Shown here: positions 41,806 to 51,064 of the stretch, piece after piece | Layout of the letters: each line of letters starts with the position of its first letter | Position numbering within the stretch: position 1 is the first letter of the stretch | DNA from: Pseudomonas cichorii | Lineage (GTDB): Bacteria > Pseudomonadota > Gammaproteobacteria > Pseudomonadales > Pseudomonadaceae | DNA: 64,000 nt | Assembly: GCF_018343775.1 (NCBI RefSeq) | Contig: NZ_CP074349.1 | Span: forward strand, 2,966,001 to 3,030,000 | Direction: 5' to 3' | Notes under the pieces: generated by a model | Seen by the model: the letters and a program-made list of their open reading frames with translations, nothing else | Database searches by the model: none | What the model was told of the DNA's origin: nothing | Program-made: the position numbers and the translations under genes

Positions 41806-43362
41806 CTATTCGAGTACCACTTCGAGGTCGAGGTGGCACAGCCTGCGATAAATCTCTTCCTTGCGTTCACGCACTGCATGGTTCTGCGGTAACAACTCGT
41901 AGCAGCTATGCAGTAAATGCAGCACTTCCAGCGCAAGATCGGGCTCCCAGGCGCTCAGGCCTGAGTCCTGTAATGTTTGGTCGAGTGTTTCGAGCTGAGT
42001 CCTGGCCAGTTCGTATTTCTTGGCCATGAAGCACAGCCGCGCGAGTGCGAACTGCCAGAAAAACTTTACCCGTCCGCCGTTGGCGCTCTGCAAGCCCTGC
42101 TTGAGAATCTGCACGGCAGCCTTGAGGCCTTCCTTGCGCAGAATCGGCATGACATCTTCGAGGGCCTGCTCCCAGGCCGGCTGGATGTCGGCAACTTCAA
42201 CCTTGCGCGGCGCACTGGCAGTCTGCAGGTGCGGCATGACATTGGCGCTGATCCAGGCGCGGGTATTCGGATCGGCAAACGGTGCGCCGTCGTGGAAACG
42301 CAATTCGATAATGCCGGGCAGGCGCTGGATCAACAGTGCAAAGTGGATTTCCACTTCGCGCATGGCCAGTTCGGCGTTCAGGGCTTGCAAACATTCCCAG
42401 ACCATCCGCTGACCATCGAACCAGAATGGCGCCTTCGTCAGGCTGGCCTCCAGCTCTACCAGCAGGTCGGCATATTTGCCCTGGTCGTAACGATCCTGAT
42501 AAGCCTTGAGTTTGTCTGCCGGCAGCCCGCGCAGCGCGGTGATCTGCTCGGCATTGCGCTCAGGAACCGCATCGATAGGCAGCCACAGCAGCGTGCGGCT
42601 GAGGCGCAAGGCACGCAGGTCACTGGCTTTCTGCTTGAGCCACCAGGCGCACAGCGGACGTGCGTTTTCCTGTTGGGCACGCAGGGCCTTGTGCGCCTCC
42701 TTCTCGTTGTCGATCGGCGCACCGGGCGTGAATAACTGGGTAGCGGCCTGCTTGACCTGAGCAACCGCTGCACCCACCACGCCAGGTTCCGGCTGGTTGT
42801 CGGCAGCGCGCTGGACCATGCTTTTAAGGCGGCGGGAAAGTGGCAACAGCAGTGGAGCATCATCGCCCAGATGTTTGGTGCACGCATTGTCGAGACCTTC
42901 AAGGTGCTCGACCAGACGGCGGAACAGAGGCAGTTGCTCTTTGATGGCAACGTTTTCGTTCAACACCTGCTCAAGGCGTGACACCAGCCAGCTGATGCCA
43001 GCGGCACGAGTACGAGCCTTGCTCGGGAAAACCTCGGGCCAGTGATTCTCGCAAAGATGGTGTAAAAGCCCGAGACCTGCCAACAGCCCCTGGAAGGATT
43101 CACGCTGATAAAGGGACCAGGTCAGCCAGGCGCCTACGCGCAAATCCTTGGACTGGGTACGAAGGAGAGCTTCACTGTTTTCGCGAATTTTCAGCCAGTC
43201 GATCTGACCGCTTTCGTGCATGGATTGGGCTTTATTCAGCTCGCTTTCCAGAGCCTCATACTCGCTTGAAAAGCGAACGTCCTCTCCCGCAAAGCTTTCG
43301 GCGCAAACCGGTGCCTTTGCGAGTTCGAGGTAATGAGCTGAAAGCTTACTTGAGTAGGACAT
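41806..43362 (-). CDS. tssA: T6SS TssA (ImpA N-terminal domain) protein
   Basis: A 518-residue TssA with the ImpA_N region (VRFSSEYEALESELNKAQ, WLKIRENSEALLRTQSKDLRVGAWLTWSLYQ, LCENHWPEVFP) and the C-terminal VasJ-like region (YELARTQLETLDQTL). It caps sheath and tube polymerisation. It is the first gene of the leftward T6SS cluster; AAGG lies about 9 nt upstream of its start, and the promoter must lie in the following 650-bp non-coding region. Confidence 0.92.
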   Translation of the reverse strand: MSYSSKLSAHYLELAKAPVCAESFAGEDVRFSSEYEALESELNKAQSMHESGQIDWLKIRENSEALLRTQSKDLRVGAWLTWSLYQRESFQGLLAGLGLLHHLCENHWPEVFPSKARTRAAGISWLVSRLEQVLNENVAIKEQLPLFRRLVEHLEGLDNACTKHLGDDAPLLLPLSRRLKSMVQRAADNQPEPGVVGAAVAQVKQAATQLFTPGAPIDNEKEAHKALRAQQENARPLCAWWLKQKASDLRALRLSRTLLWLPIDAVPERNAEQITALRGLPADKLKAYQDRYDQGKYADLLVELEASLTKAPFWFDGQRMVWECLQALNAELAMREVEIHFALLIQRLPGIIELRFHDGAPFADPNTRAWISANVMPHLQTASAPRKVEVADIQPAWEQALEDVMPILRKEGLKAAVQILKQGLQSANGGRVKFFWQFALARLCFMAKKYELARTQLETLDQTLQDSGLSAWEPDLALEVLHLLHSCYELLPQNHAVRERKEEIYRRLCHLDLEVVLE

Positions 43363-43569
43363 CCATGACCTTCAATTACGATCACATCCAATATGGCCAT
43401 TACAAGTGCAATGGCATAAGACAGCGCGAAGTGGTAGCGAACCCCTGGTTTAATTGGGAATCCCACCTTCTGAGGCCGTGGATCTTACTCACGGTGATGG
43501 CCACTAGCAAGTACTTAAACAGCAAGACGAAACTTCTTTATCTTTTGTAGGGATTTTCTTAAATCGCGA

Positions 43570-43594
43570 GAACTAATGATACCAGGCTGATGTC
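43570..43594. repeat. Imperfect 25-bp direct repeat, copy 1
   Basis: GAACTAATGATA followed six bases later by TGATGTC; matches copy 2 at 43788-43812 at 21 of 25 positions by my count, 218 bp apart. Possibly a protein-binding site or the trace of a duplicated segment. Confidence 0.5.
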
Positions 43595-43787
43595 ACACAT
43601 CTCTGCCTCAGTGCGGCCCACACGGGATGGAACCCCATCCGGCACATCGCAACGGACGACATATCCATCCAGGCGAACCACTCTCTGCGAGGATGAGAAC
43701 CATCATGTAAGATGATGGCAATTAGCAATCATCTATATATCAACAGCACCCACCACTAACTCTTGCGATTATTATTTTTATGCACGG

Positions 43788-43812
43788 GAACTAATGATAT
43801 CAATATGATGTC
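43788..43812. repeat. Imperfect 25-bp direct repeat, copy 2
   Basis: The second copy of GAACTAATGATA...TGATGTC. Beyond the 25 bp, CGCGCGCATC here and CACACATC in copy 1 keep some similarity, so the duplicated unit may be longer and diverged. Confidence 0.5.
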
Positions 43813-43956
43813 GCGCGCATCCTGACACTTGGCAATATGCAGACAAAACATGTGCCGTAGTTATGACTGAATGTCATGACCAGATGAATACATACAAGTG
43901 ATAGGCAATGAAAAGACCATCCTCAGGGTTACCCGGAGATGTCTAGGGGTATTTCC

Positions 43957-43990
43957 CCATTGCTGTGCATGTATACATGCACAGCAATGG
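43957..43990. repeat. 34-bp perfect palindrome downstream of SMP-30 gene
   Basis: Both 17-nt arms are exact complements with no loop: CCATTGCTGTGCATGTA and TACATGCACAGCAATGG. It lies 31 bp past the stop of the minus-strand SMP-30 gene. RNA of either strand would fold into a long hairpin, so it may terminate that transcript, though no U-run follows. An operator is the other option. Confidence 0.7.
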
Positions 43991-44020
43991 AGGAAAGAAA
44001 GGCTTGATGACGAGCCAGGG

Positions 44021-45025
44021 TTACTCCTGACTCCCTCCAACCAGCGTCTGCACTCTCAATACCTTGTTACCTGACGTCACGTAAGCCCAGTGCTGTGAGC
44101 CCGCAGAGCAGAATGCAAGGTTGCCGGTATCCTCTGCAGCCACCTGCAATTTCCCCAGCAGTTCGCCTTTTGGCGAGAACACCTGGATACCTTCTTTGCT
44201 GCTGCTCCAGACATTGCCTTTGCTGTCGACCTTGAGGCCGTCAGGGATACCCGGAGTGATTTCGGCAAATGTCCGGCCATTGCTCAGTGCGCCCTTGTGT
44301 ACCTGATAGACCATGATCTTGTGGGCCAGCTTCGGGTTCTTGAAGTCGTGGGCCAATTGCGAGTCGGCGACGTAGAGCAGGCTTTGATCAGGCGAAAAGG
44401 CCAGGCCATTGGGTGAATGAAGGCCCGGTGCCTTGAGGCGCGTCAGCTCCTTGAGCAGCGGGTTATAGCGATACAGGTATTCACCGCCCTGCTCCGGCTT
44501 TCCTCCGTAACTCTCTGCCTTGTTCAAGACGCCAAAGGTCGGATCGCTGAACCAGATATGGCCGCTCTTGTCGACGATGACATCATTCGGGCTGTTCAGG
44601 CGTTTGCCCCTGTATCTCTCGACCAGGGTTTGCCATTTGCCATCCTTTTCCTGACGCACGATTGCCCGTTCGCCGTGGGAGGCTGCAACCACGCGCCCCT
44701 CGGCATCCAGTGCCCGCCCGTTCTGATAGTGAGCAGGATCCAGCAAGGTCGTGACGCCGCTTTTCTCGTCCCAACTCATGACTTTGTTCGCCTTGACGTC
44801 ACTCCAGAGCAGTCGTCCATCTGGCAGGCACAGCGGGCCTTCTGCCCACTTTGCTCCGTCGGTGAGCAGTTCCACCTTCGCATTGGGCTCGACTAGCGTG
44901 GAAAACGAAGGGCTGGTGGCAACCACCGTTATGGGCGAAGCCGCATCCGCAGCCATGATCTGGCTGGTTGCCAAGAGTGAGCTGCCCAATAGCAACAGGG
45001 ACACTTTCTTTCGTAATTGCCGCAT
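44021..45025 (-). CDS. Exported SMP-30/gluconolactonase/LRE family protein
   Basis: 334 residues with a Sec signal peptide (LLLLGSSLLATSQIMA) and a six-bladed beta-propeller of the SMP-30 family: EGPLCLPDGRLLWSDV, NSPNDVIVDKSGHIWFSDP (metal-binding Asn and Asp), HSPNGLAFSPDQSLLYVADS and GIPDGLKVDSKGNVWSS. Such enzymes hydrolyse sugar lactones such as gluconolactone using one divalent metal. The export signal places it in the periplasm. It is monocistronic by spacing, 73 bp from the MFS gene upstream on the same strand. Confidence 0.88.
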   Translation of the reverse strand: MRQLRKKVSLLLLGSSLLATSQIMAADAASPITVVATSPSFSTLVEPNAKVELLTDGAKWAEGPLCLPDGRLLWSDVKANKVMSWDEKSGVTTLLDPAHYQNGRALDAEGRVVAASHGERAIVRQEKDGKWQTLVERYRGKRLNSPNDVIVDKSGHIWFSDPTFGVLNKAESYGGKPEQGGEYLYRYNPLLKELTRLKAPGLHSPNGLAFSPDQSLLYVADSQLAHDFKNPKLAHKIMVYQVHKGALSNGRTFAEITPGIPDGLKVDSKGNVWSSSKEGIQVFSPKGELLGKLQVAAEDTGNLAFCSAGSQHWAYVTSGNKVLRVQTLVGGSQE

Positions 45026-45098
45026 ATTCCGTCCTTATATGAAGATACGTACGAAGCTGGTTTGACGGTAATCGGCGGCCGAAGTTTATTCCCGATGT

Positions 45099-46595
45099 CT
45101 ATTGGCTACGTAACAGCTTCCAGACGACGATGCTCACCAGACCGATCAAGGCGGAAGCCGCGAGCAGAACCAGACTGTGTGATGAGCTGAAAGCCTGCTG
45201 CCCGGCCAGAACGAGTTGCTGCGCCTGATGCCCGCCCAGCGCCTTGGCAGCCATCATCGTTTCGCCGATCGAGCGCCCTGCTGTTTCGGCGATATTCAAG
45301 GGCAGGTCACCCGGCAGACGGATCGATCTTTCATAGCTGGACGTCAGAATGATTCCGAACACCGTGATCCCCAGCCCTGAGCCAAGATCATAACTTGTCG
45401 CCTCCAGAGCCCCGGCCGAGCCGGCTTTCTCGACTGGCGTATTGCTCATGATCGCGACTGAAGAAGCTGTCATGCCAACGCTGAGTGCCAGTCCGAGTGT
45501 CGCCAGGATGAAAATGACCCTCACACCGTTGCTGCCCAGGTCTGCAAGCGCCAGCCCCAACAGCGATACGGCAGAAACCAATAGAGAAAAGCTCGCCACC
45601 CGTCTCAACCCGGTCGCCTGAAGAATCATGCCTCCCAGTGGCCCGCCCACAGCGGAGCCAATCATCAGTGGCAGCATGAAAATTCCGGCCTCCAGAGGCG
45701 TTTGCCCGAGCACGAATTGCAGCTCCTGAGCGAGCATCAACTCAACCCCGGCAAGCGCTCCCATGACCATCAGTGACATGACAACACCTGCGCTGATCGC
45801 CGGAACAGAAAACAGGCTCAAGTCGAGCATTGGGTCGGGCGAGCGCAGTTGTTTACGTGCAAACCAGCACATCATCAGGATGCCGAATGCCAGGAAGAGA
45901 ATCGTCATCAACAGGGAACTGCCTGTCCTGAAGCCGGATTTCAGGCCATATACTGTTGCCATGATGCCGAAGATCAGAATCAGGGCCTGGCCTATGGGCC
46001 ACTTTCCGTTACTGCCTGCCGATAGCAGACGCATCGGGATATAGGCCCTCACCAGAGGCATGACAACAAGCATCACTGGCACGTTTATCAGGAATACCGA
46101 GCCCCACCAGAAATGCTCGAGCAGCGCCCCGCCAGCAAGCGGTCCCAGGGCAGCTCCTGCGGAAGCGACTGCACCCCAGATGCCCAGCGCCATAGCCCGT
46201 TCGCCTTCATCATTGAACGTCTGGCGAACGATGGCCAGGGTGCATGGCATGACCATGGCAGCACCAAAAGCCATGAACGCACGCGCCCCGATCAGGGCCG
46301 CGGCACTCGGAGCAAATGCCGCAAGAACCGAACCCGTACAAAAGATGCCAAGCCCCAGCAGCAACATGCGCCGATGACCGACTCTGTCGGCGAGTGTCCC
46401 CATGGGGATCAACAGGCTGGCCATCAGCAGCGGATAGATGTCGATGATCCACAGGACCTCGGTGCCGGTTGCCTGCAGGGCCATGGAAAGCGAGGGGACT
46501 GCCACGTGAAGAATGGTCAGATCCAGTACGATCGGCAGGAAAGCCATCATGACCGCCAGCAATACCAGCCAGCGGTTTAAAGTTCTACCCGACAA
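45099..46595 (-). CDS. MFS multidrug exporter, 14-TM DHA2 family (SmvA/EmrB-QacA type)
   Basis: 498 residues with 14 predicted TM helices. TM1 has the family motif FLPIVLDLTILHVAVPSL (Asp in D1 motif), the loop 2-3 motif is LADRVGHRRMLLLG, and antiporter motif C appears near GAVASAGAALGPLAGG. It resembles SmvA-like proteins that expel quaternary ammonium compounds and methyl viologen. It lies 50 bp downstream of the RND gene on the same strand, so it may belong to one efflux operon. Substrates are not predictable. Confidence 0.87.
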   Translation of the reverse strand: MSGRTLNRWLVLLAVMMAFLPIVLDLTILHVAVPSLSMALQATGTEVLWIIDIYPLLMASLLIPMGTLADRVGHRRMLLLGLGIFCTGSVLAAFAPSAAALIGARAFMAFGAAMVMPCTLAIVRQTFNDEGERAMALGIWGAVASAGAALGPLAGGALLEHFWWGSVFLINVPVMLVVMPLVRAYIPMRLLSAGSNGKWPIGQALILIFGIMATVYGLKSGFRTGSSLLMTILFLAFGILMMCWFARKQLRSPDPMLDLSLFSVPAISAGVVMSLMVMGALAGVELMLAQELQFVLGQTPLEAGIFMLPLMIGSAVGGPLGGMILQATGLRRVASFSLLVSAVSLLGLALADLGSNGVRVIFILATLGLALSVGMTASSVAIMSNTPVEKAGSAGALEATSYDLGSGLGITVFGIILTSSYERSIRLPGDLPLNIAETAGRSIGETMMAAKALGGHQAQQLVLAGQQAFSSSHSLVLLAASALIGLVSIVVWKLLRSQ

Positions 46596-46645
46596 GACAG
46601 CTCATCCTTTTCAATACAGCACCACGAAAACACTTGGGCAACCCT

Positions 46646-49600
46646 TTATTCTTCACCAGCCGAGACACGCTGTGCTCTTTCACGCAGCCCCATGATCAGG
46701 ACGAAAAACACCGGCACGAAAAGCACCGCCAGCGTTGCCGTGAGCATGCCGCCCATGACGCCGGTCCCGATCGCCTGCTGGCCGGCCGAGCTGGCCCCCG
46801 AGGCAAACGCCAGTGGCACAACCCCGAAAATGAACGCCAGGGATGTCATCACGATGGGCCGCAGACGCAGACGAGCCGCCCGGATACTGGCCTCGACCCT
46901 GCCCATGCCTTGAGCATGAAGACTCGTCGCGAACTCAATGATCAGGATGGCATTCTTCGCCGAGAGTCCGATGATGGTGATCATCCCGACCTTGAAGAAC
47001 ACATCATTGGGCATGCCGCGCAAGGTAACAGCCAGCACCGCGCCGATAATCCCGAGAGGCACCACCATCAAGACTGCCGCAGGAATCGCCCAGCTTTCAT
47101 AGAGCGCCGCCAGGCACAGAAACACCACCAGCATCGACAGCCCGAGCAGCAGCGGCACCTGGCCGCCGGATATGCGCTCCTGCAAGGAAAGCCCCGTCCA
47201 CTGTAGGGCAAACCCTGATGGTAGCCCCGAAGCCAGACGCTCCATTTCCTCCATCGCATCACCAGTGCTGTGCCCCTGCGCGGGCTCGCCGGACAGACTG
47301 ATCGCCGAGTAACCGTTGTAACGAGTCAGTTGTGCTGGCCCTTTCGTCCACTTGATAGTGGCGAATGCGGAAACAGGCACCATGCGCCCCTGACGGTTTT
47401 TGACTTCCAGGCGCAACAGGTCTTCAACCTGCTGCCGACGATCTCCCTCGCTTTGCACGATCACCTGCTGCATGCGGCCAAGATTCGGGAAGTCATTGAC
47501 GTAAGCTGAACCCAGTGAGGTCGACAGCACGCTGGCGATATCCGAGAACGAAACCCCCATGGCGTGGGCCTGCAAGCGATCCACGTCAATATTGATTTGC
47601 GGGGTTTCCGCCAGAGAGGCTTCGCGCACGTTTTGCAGGATCGGGCTGTCGCTGGCTCGACGCAACAACTCGTCACGAGCCTGTCGCATCGCGTCATACC
47701 CTTGTGAACTGCGATCCTGCAACCAGACCTCGAAGCCGCCCGATGTTCCAAGACCTTCAACGGGAGGTGGCAACAGACTGAAGACCATGGCGTCCTTGAG
47801 ACCTGAAAACACGGCAGTTGCCCGGTCGGCAATGGATTGCGCGGAATCCTGAGCCGCTCGCTCGGACCAGTCTTTCAGCGTGGTAAAGGCAAGCGCAGCA
47901 TTCTGCCCGCTACCGGAAAAGCTGAAGCCGAGAATCATCACGGTATTGGTAATACCGGACTCCCGGGTGTTGTGTGCTTCGATCTGCCTGGCCACTTCAA
48001 TGGTGCGTTGCTGACTGGCACCTGGCGGCAATTGAATATCGGTGATGGTATAACCCTGATCCTCCATTGGCAGGAACGATGACGGCAGACGGGCAAACAG
48101 CAGCCCCATGATGCCTGTCAGCAATAGAAAGATGACCATGTAGCGTCCAATGCGCCCTACTGCCTTGCTTACCAGATTTTCGTAGCCCTGACTGGCTTGC
48201 TCGAAGCGCCGGTTGAACCAGCCGAAAAAACCTTTCTTTTCGTGATGCGAGTTTGCAGGTATCGGCTTGAGCATGGTGGCACACAGAGCCGGTGTCAGGC
48301 TCAGGGCCAGAAACGCCGAGAACACAATGGCAACGGCCATGGAAATCGAGAACTGCTGATAGATCACCCCCACCGAACCCGACATGAATGCCATGGGAAT
48401 GAAGACCGCTGTCAGCACCAGGGTTATTCCGATGATGGCGCTGCTGATTTCCTCCATGGCTTTGCACGTCGCTTCTCTGGGTGAAAGCCCTTCCTGGGCC
48501 ATCAGTCTTTCGACGTTTTCCACCACCACAATGGCATCGTCTACCAGGATGCCGATTGCCAGCACCATGCCGAACAGTGTCAGCACGTTGATCGAGAAGC
48601 CGATCACATACATCACGGCAAAGGTGCCCATCAGGGCGACAGGCACCACAAGGGCCGGGATCAGGGTGTAGCGGATGTTCTGCAGGAACACGAACATCAC
48701 GATGAACACCAGCACCATGGCTTCGATGAGGGTGTGAATGACTTTGGTGATCGAGACCTTCACAAAAGGAGACGTATCGTAAGGAATGTCGTATTTCACA
48801 CCCGCCGGAAAGTAGCGCGAGAGTTCATCGAGCTTTTGCTGCACCAGGGTCGCGGTGCTCATCGCGTTGGCTGCCGGCGCCAGTTGCACTCCGACGGCCA
48901 CCGATGCCTTCCCATCCAGACGGGTGGCGAAATTGTAGTTCTGGGCACCGACTTCAACCCGGGCCACATCGCCGATGGTGACGGTTGAACCGTTGGTGTT
49001 CGACTTGAGCACAATCGCGGCAAACTCCTGAGGCGTGCTCAACTGCCCCTTGACCATGACGGTAGCGGTCAACTCCTGATCCGTGGAGGACGGCAAATCA
49101 CCAATGCTGCCCGCCGCAACCTGTATGTTTTGCTCGGCAATAGCCTGGCTGACATCAGCCGGAGTCAGATTGAAAGCCACCAGTTTCTGCGGATCGATCC
49201 AGATGCGCATGGCACGTTCCGAGCCGAATAACTGGGCCTTGCCCACGCCTTTCAGGCGCTTGAGTTCGTTGATCACGTTGCGCGTCAAATAGTCGCTCAG
49301 CGCAATCTCGTCCAGACGACCGTCAGTGGAAGTCAGCGTCGCGATCATCAGGAACCCGGCGGATATTTCTTCCAGTTGGAGGCCCTGCTGGCTGACCGCA
49401 CGAGGCAAGCGCGGCTCGATGACTTTCAGACGGTTCTGCACATCGACCTTGGCCAGCTCGGGGTTGGTGCCCGGCTGAAAGGTAATGGTCATGGTCGCCG
49501 TGCCCTGGCTGCTGCTGGAGCTGAAATACAGCAAATTGTTGACGCCGTTCAGCTCCTGCTCGATCAGGCTCACCACGCTCTCATCGATGCTATTGGCGGA

Positions 49601-49756
49601 CGCGCCAGGGTAAGTGGCCGTCAGTTCGAGTTGAGGCGGCGCAACGCTGGGGTATTGGGCCACTGGCAGCTGAGGTATTGCCAGCAGACCGGCCAGCACA
49701 ATGAACAATGCGATGACCCAGGCAAAAACCGGCCGGTCGATAAAGAACTGCGCCAT
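46646..49756 (-). CDS. RND multidrug efflux transporter, HAE1 family
   Basis: A 1036-residue AcrB/MexF-type inner-membrane pump. It starts MAQFFIDRPVFAWVIALFIVLAG, has proton-relay Asp residues in GILVDDAIVVVENVERLM (TM4), the duplicated porter domains and 12 TM helices, and ends with a basic tail. It is driven by proton motive force and needs a periplasmic adaptor, encoded immediately upstream, and an outer-membrane channel, not encoded here (an OprM/TolC-type protein elsewhere is likely). Its start overlaps the adaptor stop by one base. Confidence 0.94.
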   Translation of the reverse strand: MAQFFIDRPVFAWVIALFIVLAGLLAIPQLPVAQYPSVAPPQLELTATYPGASANSIDESVVSLIEQELNGVNNLLYFSSSSSQGTATMTITFQPGTNPELAKVDVQNRLKVIEPRLPRAVSQQGLQLEEISAGFLMIATLTSTDGRLDEIALSDYLTRNVINELKRLKGVGKAQLFGSERAMRIWIDPQKLVAFNLTPADVSQAIAEQNIQVAAGSIGDLPSSTDQELTATVMVKGQLSTPQEFAAIVLKSNTNGSTVTIGDVARVEVGAQNYNFATRLDGKASVAVGVQLAPAANAMSTATLVQQKLDELSRYFPAGVKYDIPYDTSPFVKVSITKVIHTLIEAMVLVFIVMFVFLQNIRYTLIPALVVPVALMGTFAVMYVIGFSINVLTLFGMVLAIGILVDDAIVVVENVERLMAQEGLSPREATCKAMEEISSAIIGITLVLTAVFIPMAFMSGSVGVIYQQFSISMAVAIVFSAFLALSLTPALCATMLKPIPANSHHEKKGFFGWFNRRFEQASQGYENLVSKAVGRIGRYMVIFLLLTGIMGLLFARLPSSFLPMEDQGYTITDIQLPPGASQQRTIEVARQIEAHNTRESGITNTVMILGFSFSGSGQNAALAFTTLKDWSERAAQDSAQSIADRATAVFSGLKDAMVFSLLPPPVEGLGTSGGFEVWLQDRSSQGYDAMRQARDELLRRASDSPILQNVREASLAETPQINIDVDRLQAHAMGVSFSDIASVLSTSLGSAYVNDFPNLGRMQQVIVQSEGDRRQQVEDLLRLEVKNRQGRMVPVSAFATIKWTKGPAQLTRYNGYSAISLSGEPAQGHSTGDAMEEMERLASGLPSGFALQWTGLSLQERISGGQVPLLLGLSMLVVFLCLAALYESWAIPAAVLMVVPLGIIGAVLAVTLRGMPNDVFFKVGMITIIGLSAKNAILIIEFATSLHAQGMGRVEASIRAARLRLRPIVMTSLAFIFGVVPLAFASGASSAGQQAIGTGVMGGMLTATLAVLFVPVFFVLIMGLRERAQRVSAGEE

Positions 49757-50913
49757 TACTTCTGCTCCTGGGCCAGGGCATCCGCGCCCTCTTCCTGCAC
49801 GGTGACTGCACTACCCGGTTGCACATGTTGCAGCCCGGAAACGATGACCTGGTCACCGGCGTTCAGACCGTTCTTCACGATCCAGCGATTGCCTTGTACG
49901 CCTCCCAGCTCAACGCCCCGCTCCAGAACCTTGCCCTCATCCACAATAAGAACCAGAGCCTTGCCTGCCGCATCACGTTGTACAGCGCGCTGAATGACGG
50001 TAATGCCTTGTGCCGTGCGAGCCTGATCAAGCTGTACGCGGATGAAGCTGCCGGGCAGCAGCTCATTTTTAAAATTGGGAAATTCACTGCGCAGCGTGAC
50101 CTGACCGGTGCCTTGATCAACGGTCAGGTCGGAAAACAGCAACGTCCCCTTGTGCGGATATGGGCTGCCATCTTCCTGAATGAGTGTCGCGGTAATCTGT
50201 CCCGGCTCAAGCTGCTGCAATCCGCCTTGCTGCAACGAGCGACGCAGCTCGCTTATCTGGCGGGTGGACTGGTTGATGTCGGCATAGATCGGCTGTAACT
50301 GCTGGATGGTTGCCAGAGCAGTTGCATCGCCCTGCCCGACCAACGCGCCTTCGGTAACCAGCGCCTTACCGATTCGCCCCGAGATGGGCGCAGTGACGGT
50401 TGCATAATCGAGGTTGAGCCGGGCGCGTTTGAGCGCAGCACGGGTTGAGGCGACATCGGCCTGGGCCTGCAGGAAGCTGGCGCGAGCGTTTTCGGCGTCC
50501 TGACGGCTGACGGCGCTGATCTTTGTCAGCTCGGCATAACGCTCGGCCTGCAGACGAGTCTGATACTCCGTCGCCTGTGCCTTGCGCAAAGCCGCTTCGG
50601 CACTTTCGAGATCGGCCTGAAAGGGGGCAGGATCAATGCGGAAAAGCACATCGCCCTGCCTGACATCGGAGCCTTCACGGTAAACCCGTTGCAACACGAT
50701 CCCTGCGACCCGGGCACGGACCTCGGCGACCCGTGGCGAAACCAGGCGGCCATTGAGTTCAGTGGTGATGATCAGGGGACGCGTCTTGACTGTTTCCACC
50801 TTCACTTGAGCCGGCATGTCTGGCTCAGCCGTGGGCTTGCCACAGGCAGTCAGTGCGGCAAGACAGGCACACAACAGAAAACGACTTGGATCGAGACGGA
50901 ATAAAGACGGCAT
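49756..50913 (-). CDS. RND efflux periplasmic adaptor lipoprotein (membrane fusion protein)
   Basis: 385 residues with a lipobox LTAC (Cys24) and the MFP plan: barrel-sandwich half RPLIITTELNGRLVSPRVAEVRARVAGIV, alpha-hairpin coiled coil (EAALRKAQATEYQTRLQAERYAEL), then SGRIGKALVTEGALVGQGD and the beta-barrel (LFSDLTVDQGTGQVTLRSEFPN). It couples the RND pump to an outer-membrane channel. It is the first gene of the leftward efflux operon and is divergent from the two-component system, 151 bp apart. Confidence 0.93.
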   Translation of the reverse strand: MPSLFRLDPSRFLLCACLAALTACGKPTAEPDMPAQVKVETVKTRPLIITTELNGRLVSPRVAEVRARVAGIVLQRVYREGSDVRQGDVLFRIDPAPFQADLESAEAALRKAQATEYQTRLQAERYAELTKISAVSRQDAENARASFLQAQADVASTRAALKRARLNLDYATVTAPISGRIGKALVTEGALVGQGDATALATIQQLQPIYADINQSTRQISELRRSLQQGGLQQLEPGQITATLIQEDGSPYPHKGTLLFSDLTVDQGTGQVTLRSEFPNFKNELLPGSFIRVQLDQARTAQGITVIQRAVQRDAAGKALVLIVDEGKVLERGVELGGVQGNRWIVKNGLNAGDQVIVSGLQHVQPGSAVTVQEEGADALAQEQK

Positions 50914-50975
50914 TGTGGCGCTCCCCTGAAGATAACGCCATGCTAAAGACTGCTTGCGCAGCGCATGTAAACAAG

Positions 50976-51000
50976 TGTTGGGAAGATGTTAATAAGTGTT
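50976..51000. promoter_or_regulatory. Three TGTT half-sites at helical spacing, OmpR-type operator candidate
   Basis: TGTT occurs at 50976, 50987 and 50997, i.e. 11 and 10 bp apart, in the region between the efflux operon and the response-regulator gene. OmpR/PhoB-type regulators bind direct repeats with one-turn spacing. It could serve the adjacent regulator at both divergent promoters. Confidence 0.4.
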
Positions 51001-51064
51001 AAGGCTTTGCTCGTATCCGGCATGCCTTGGTTATGCTGTCCCCTTTGCACAAATGGCCTGAACA

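Larger units (their letters stand above)
43363..44020. other. 658-bp non-coding region upstream of T6SS cluster
   Basis: No convincing gene is seen. The half next to tssA should contain the cluster promoter; I looked for a -24/-12 sigma-54 site on the minus strand and found TTGCA but no matching GG element. A short hydrophobic frame (43236-43466, minus) has no good start. The half next to the SMP-30 gene is AT-rich and holds two copies of an imperfect 25-bp repeat and a 34-bp palindrome, described separately. Confidence 0.6.

Noticed and set aside
43363..43460. Sigma-54 promoter upstream of tssA
   Set aside because: A TTGCA element exists on the minus strand, but no GG at the required 10-bp distance; a sigma-54 site may lie elsewhere.
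43236..43466. Short hydrophobic minus-strand ORF overlapping the tssA start
   Set aside because: GTG start without ribosome-binding site, half of it overlaps tssA out of frame; judged non-coding.
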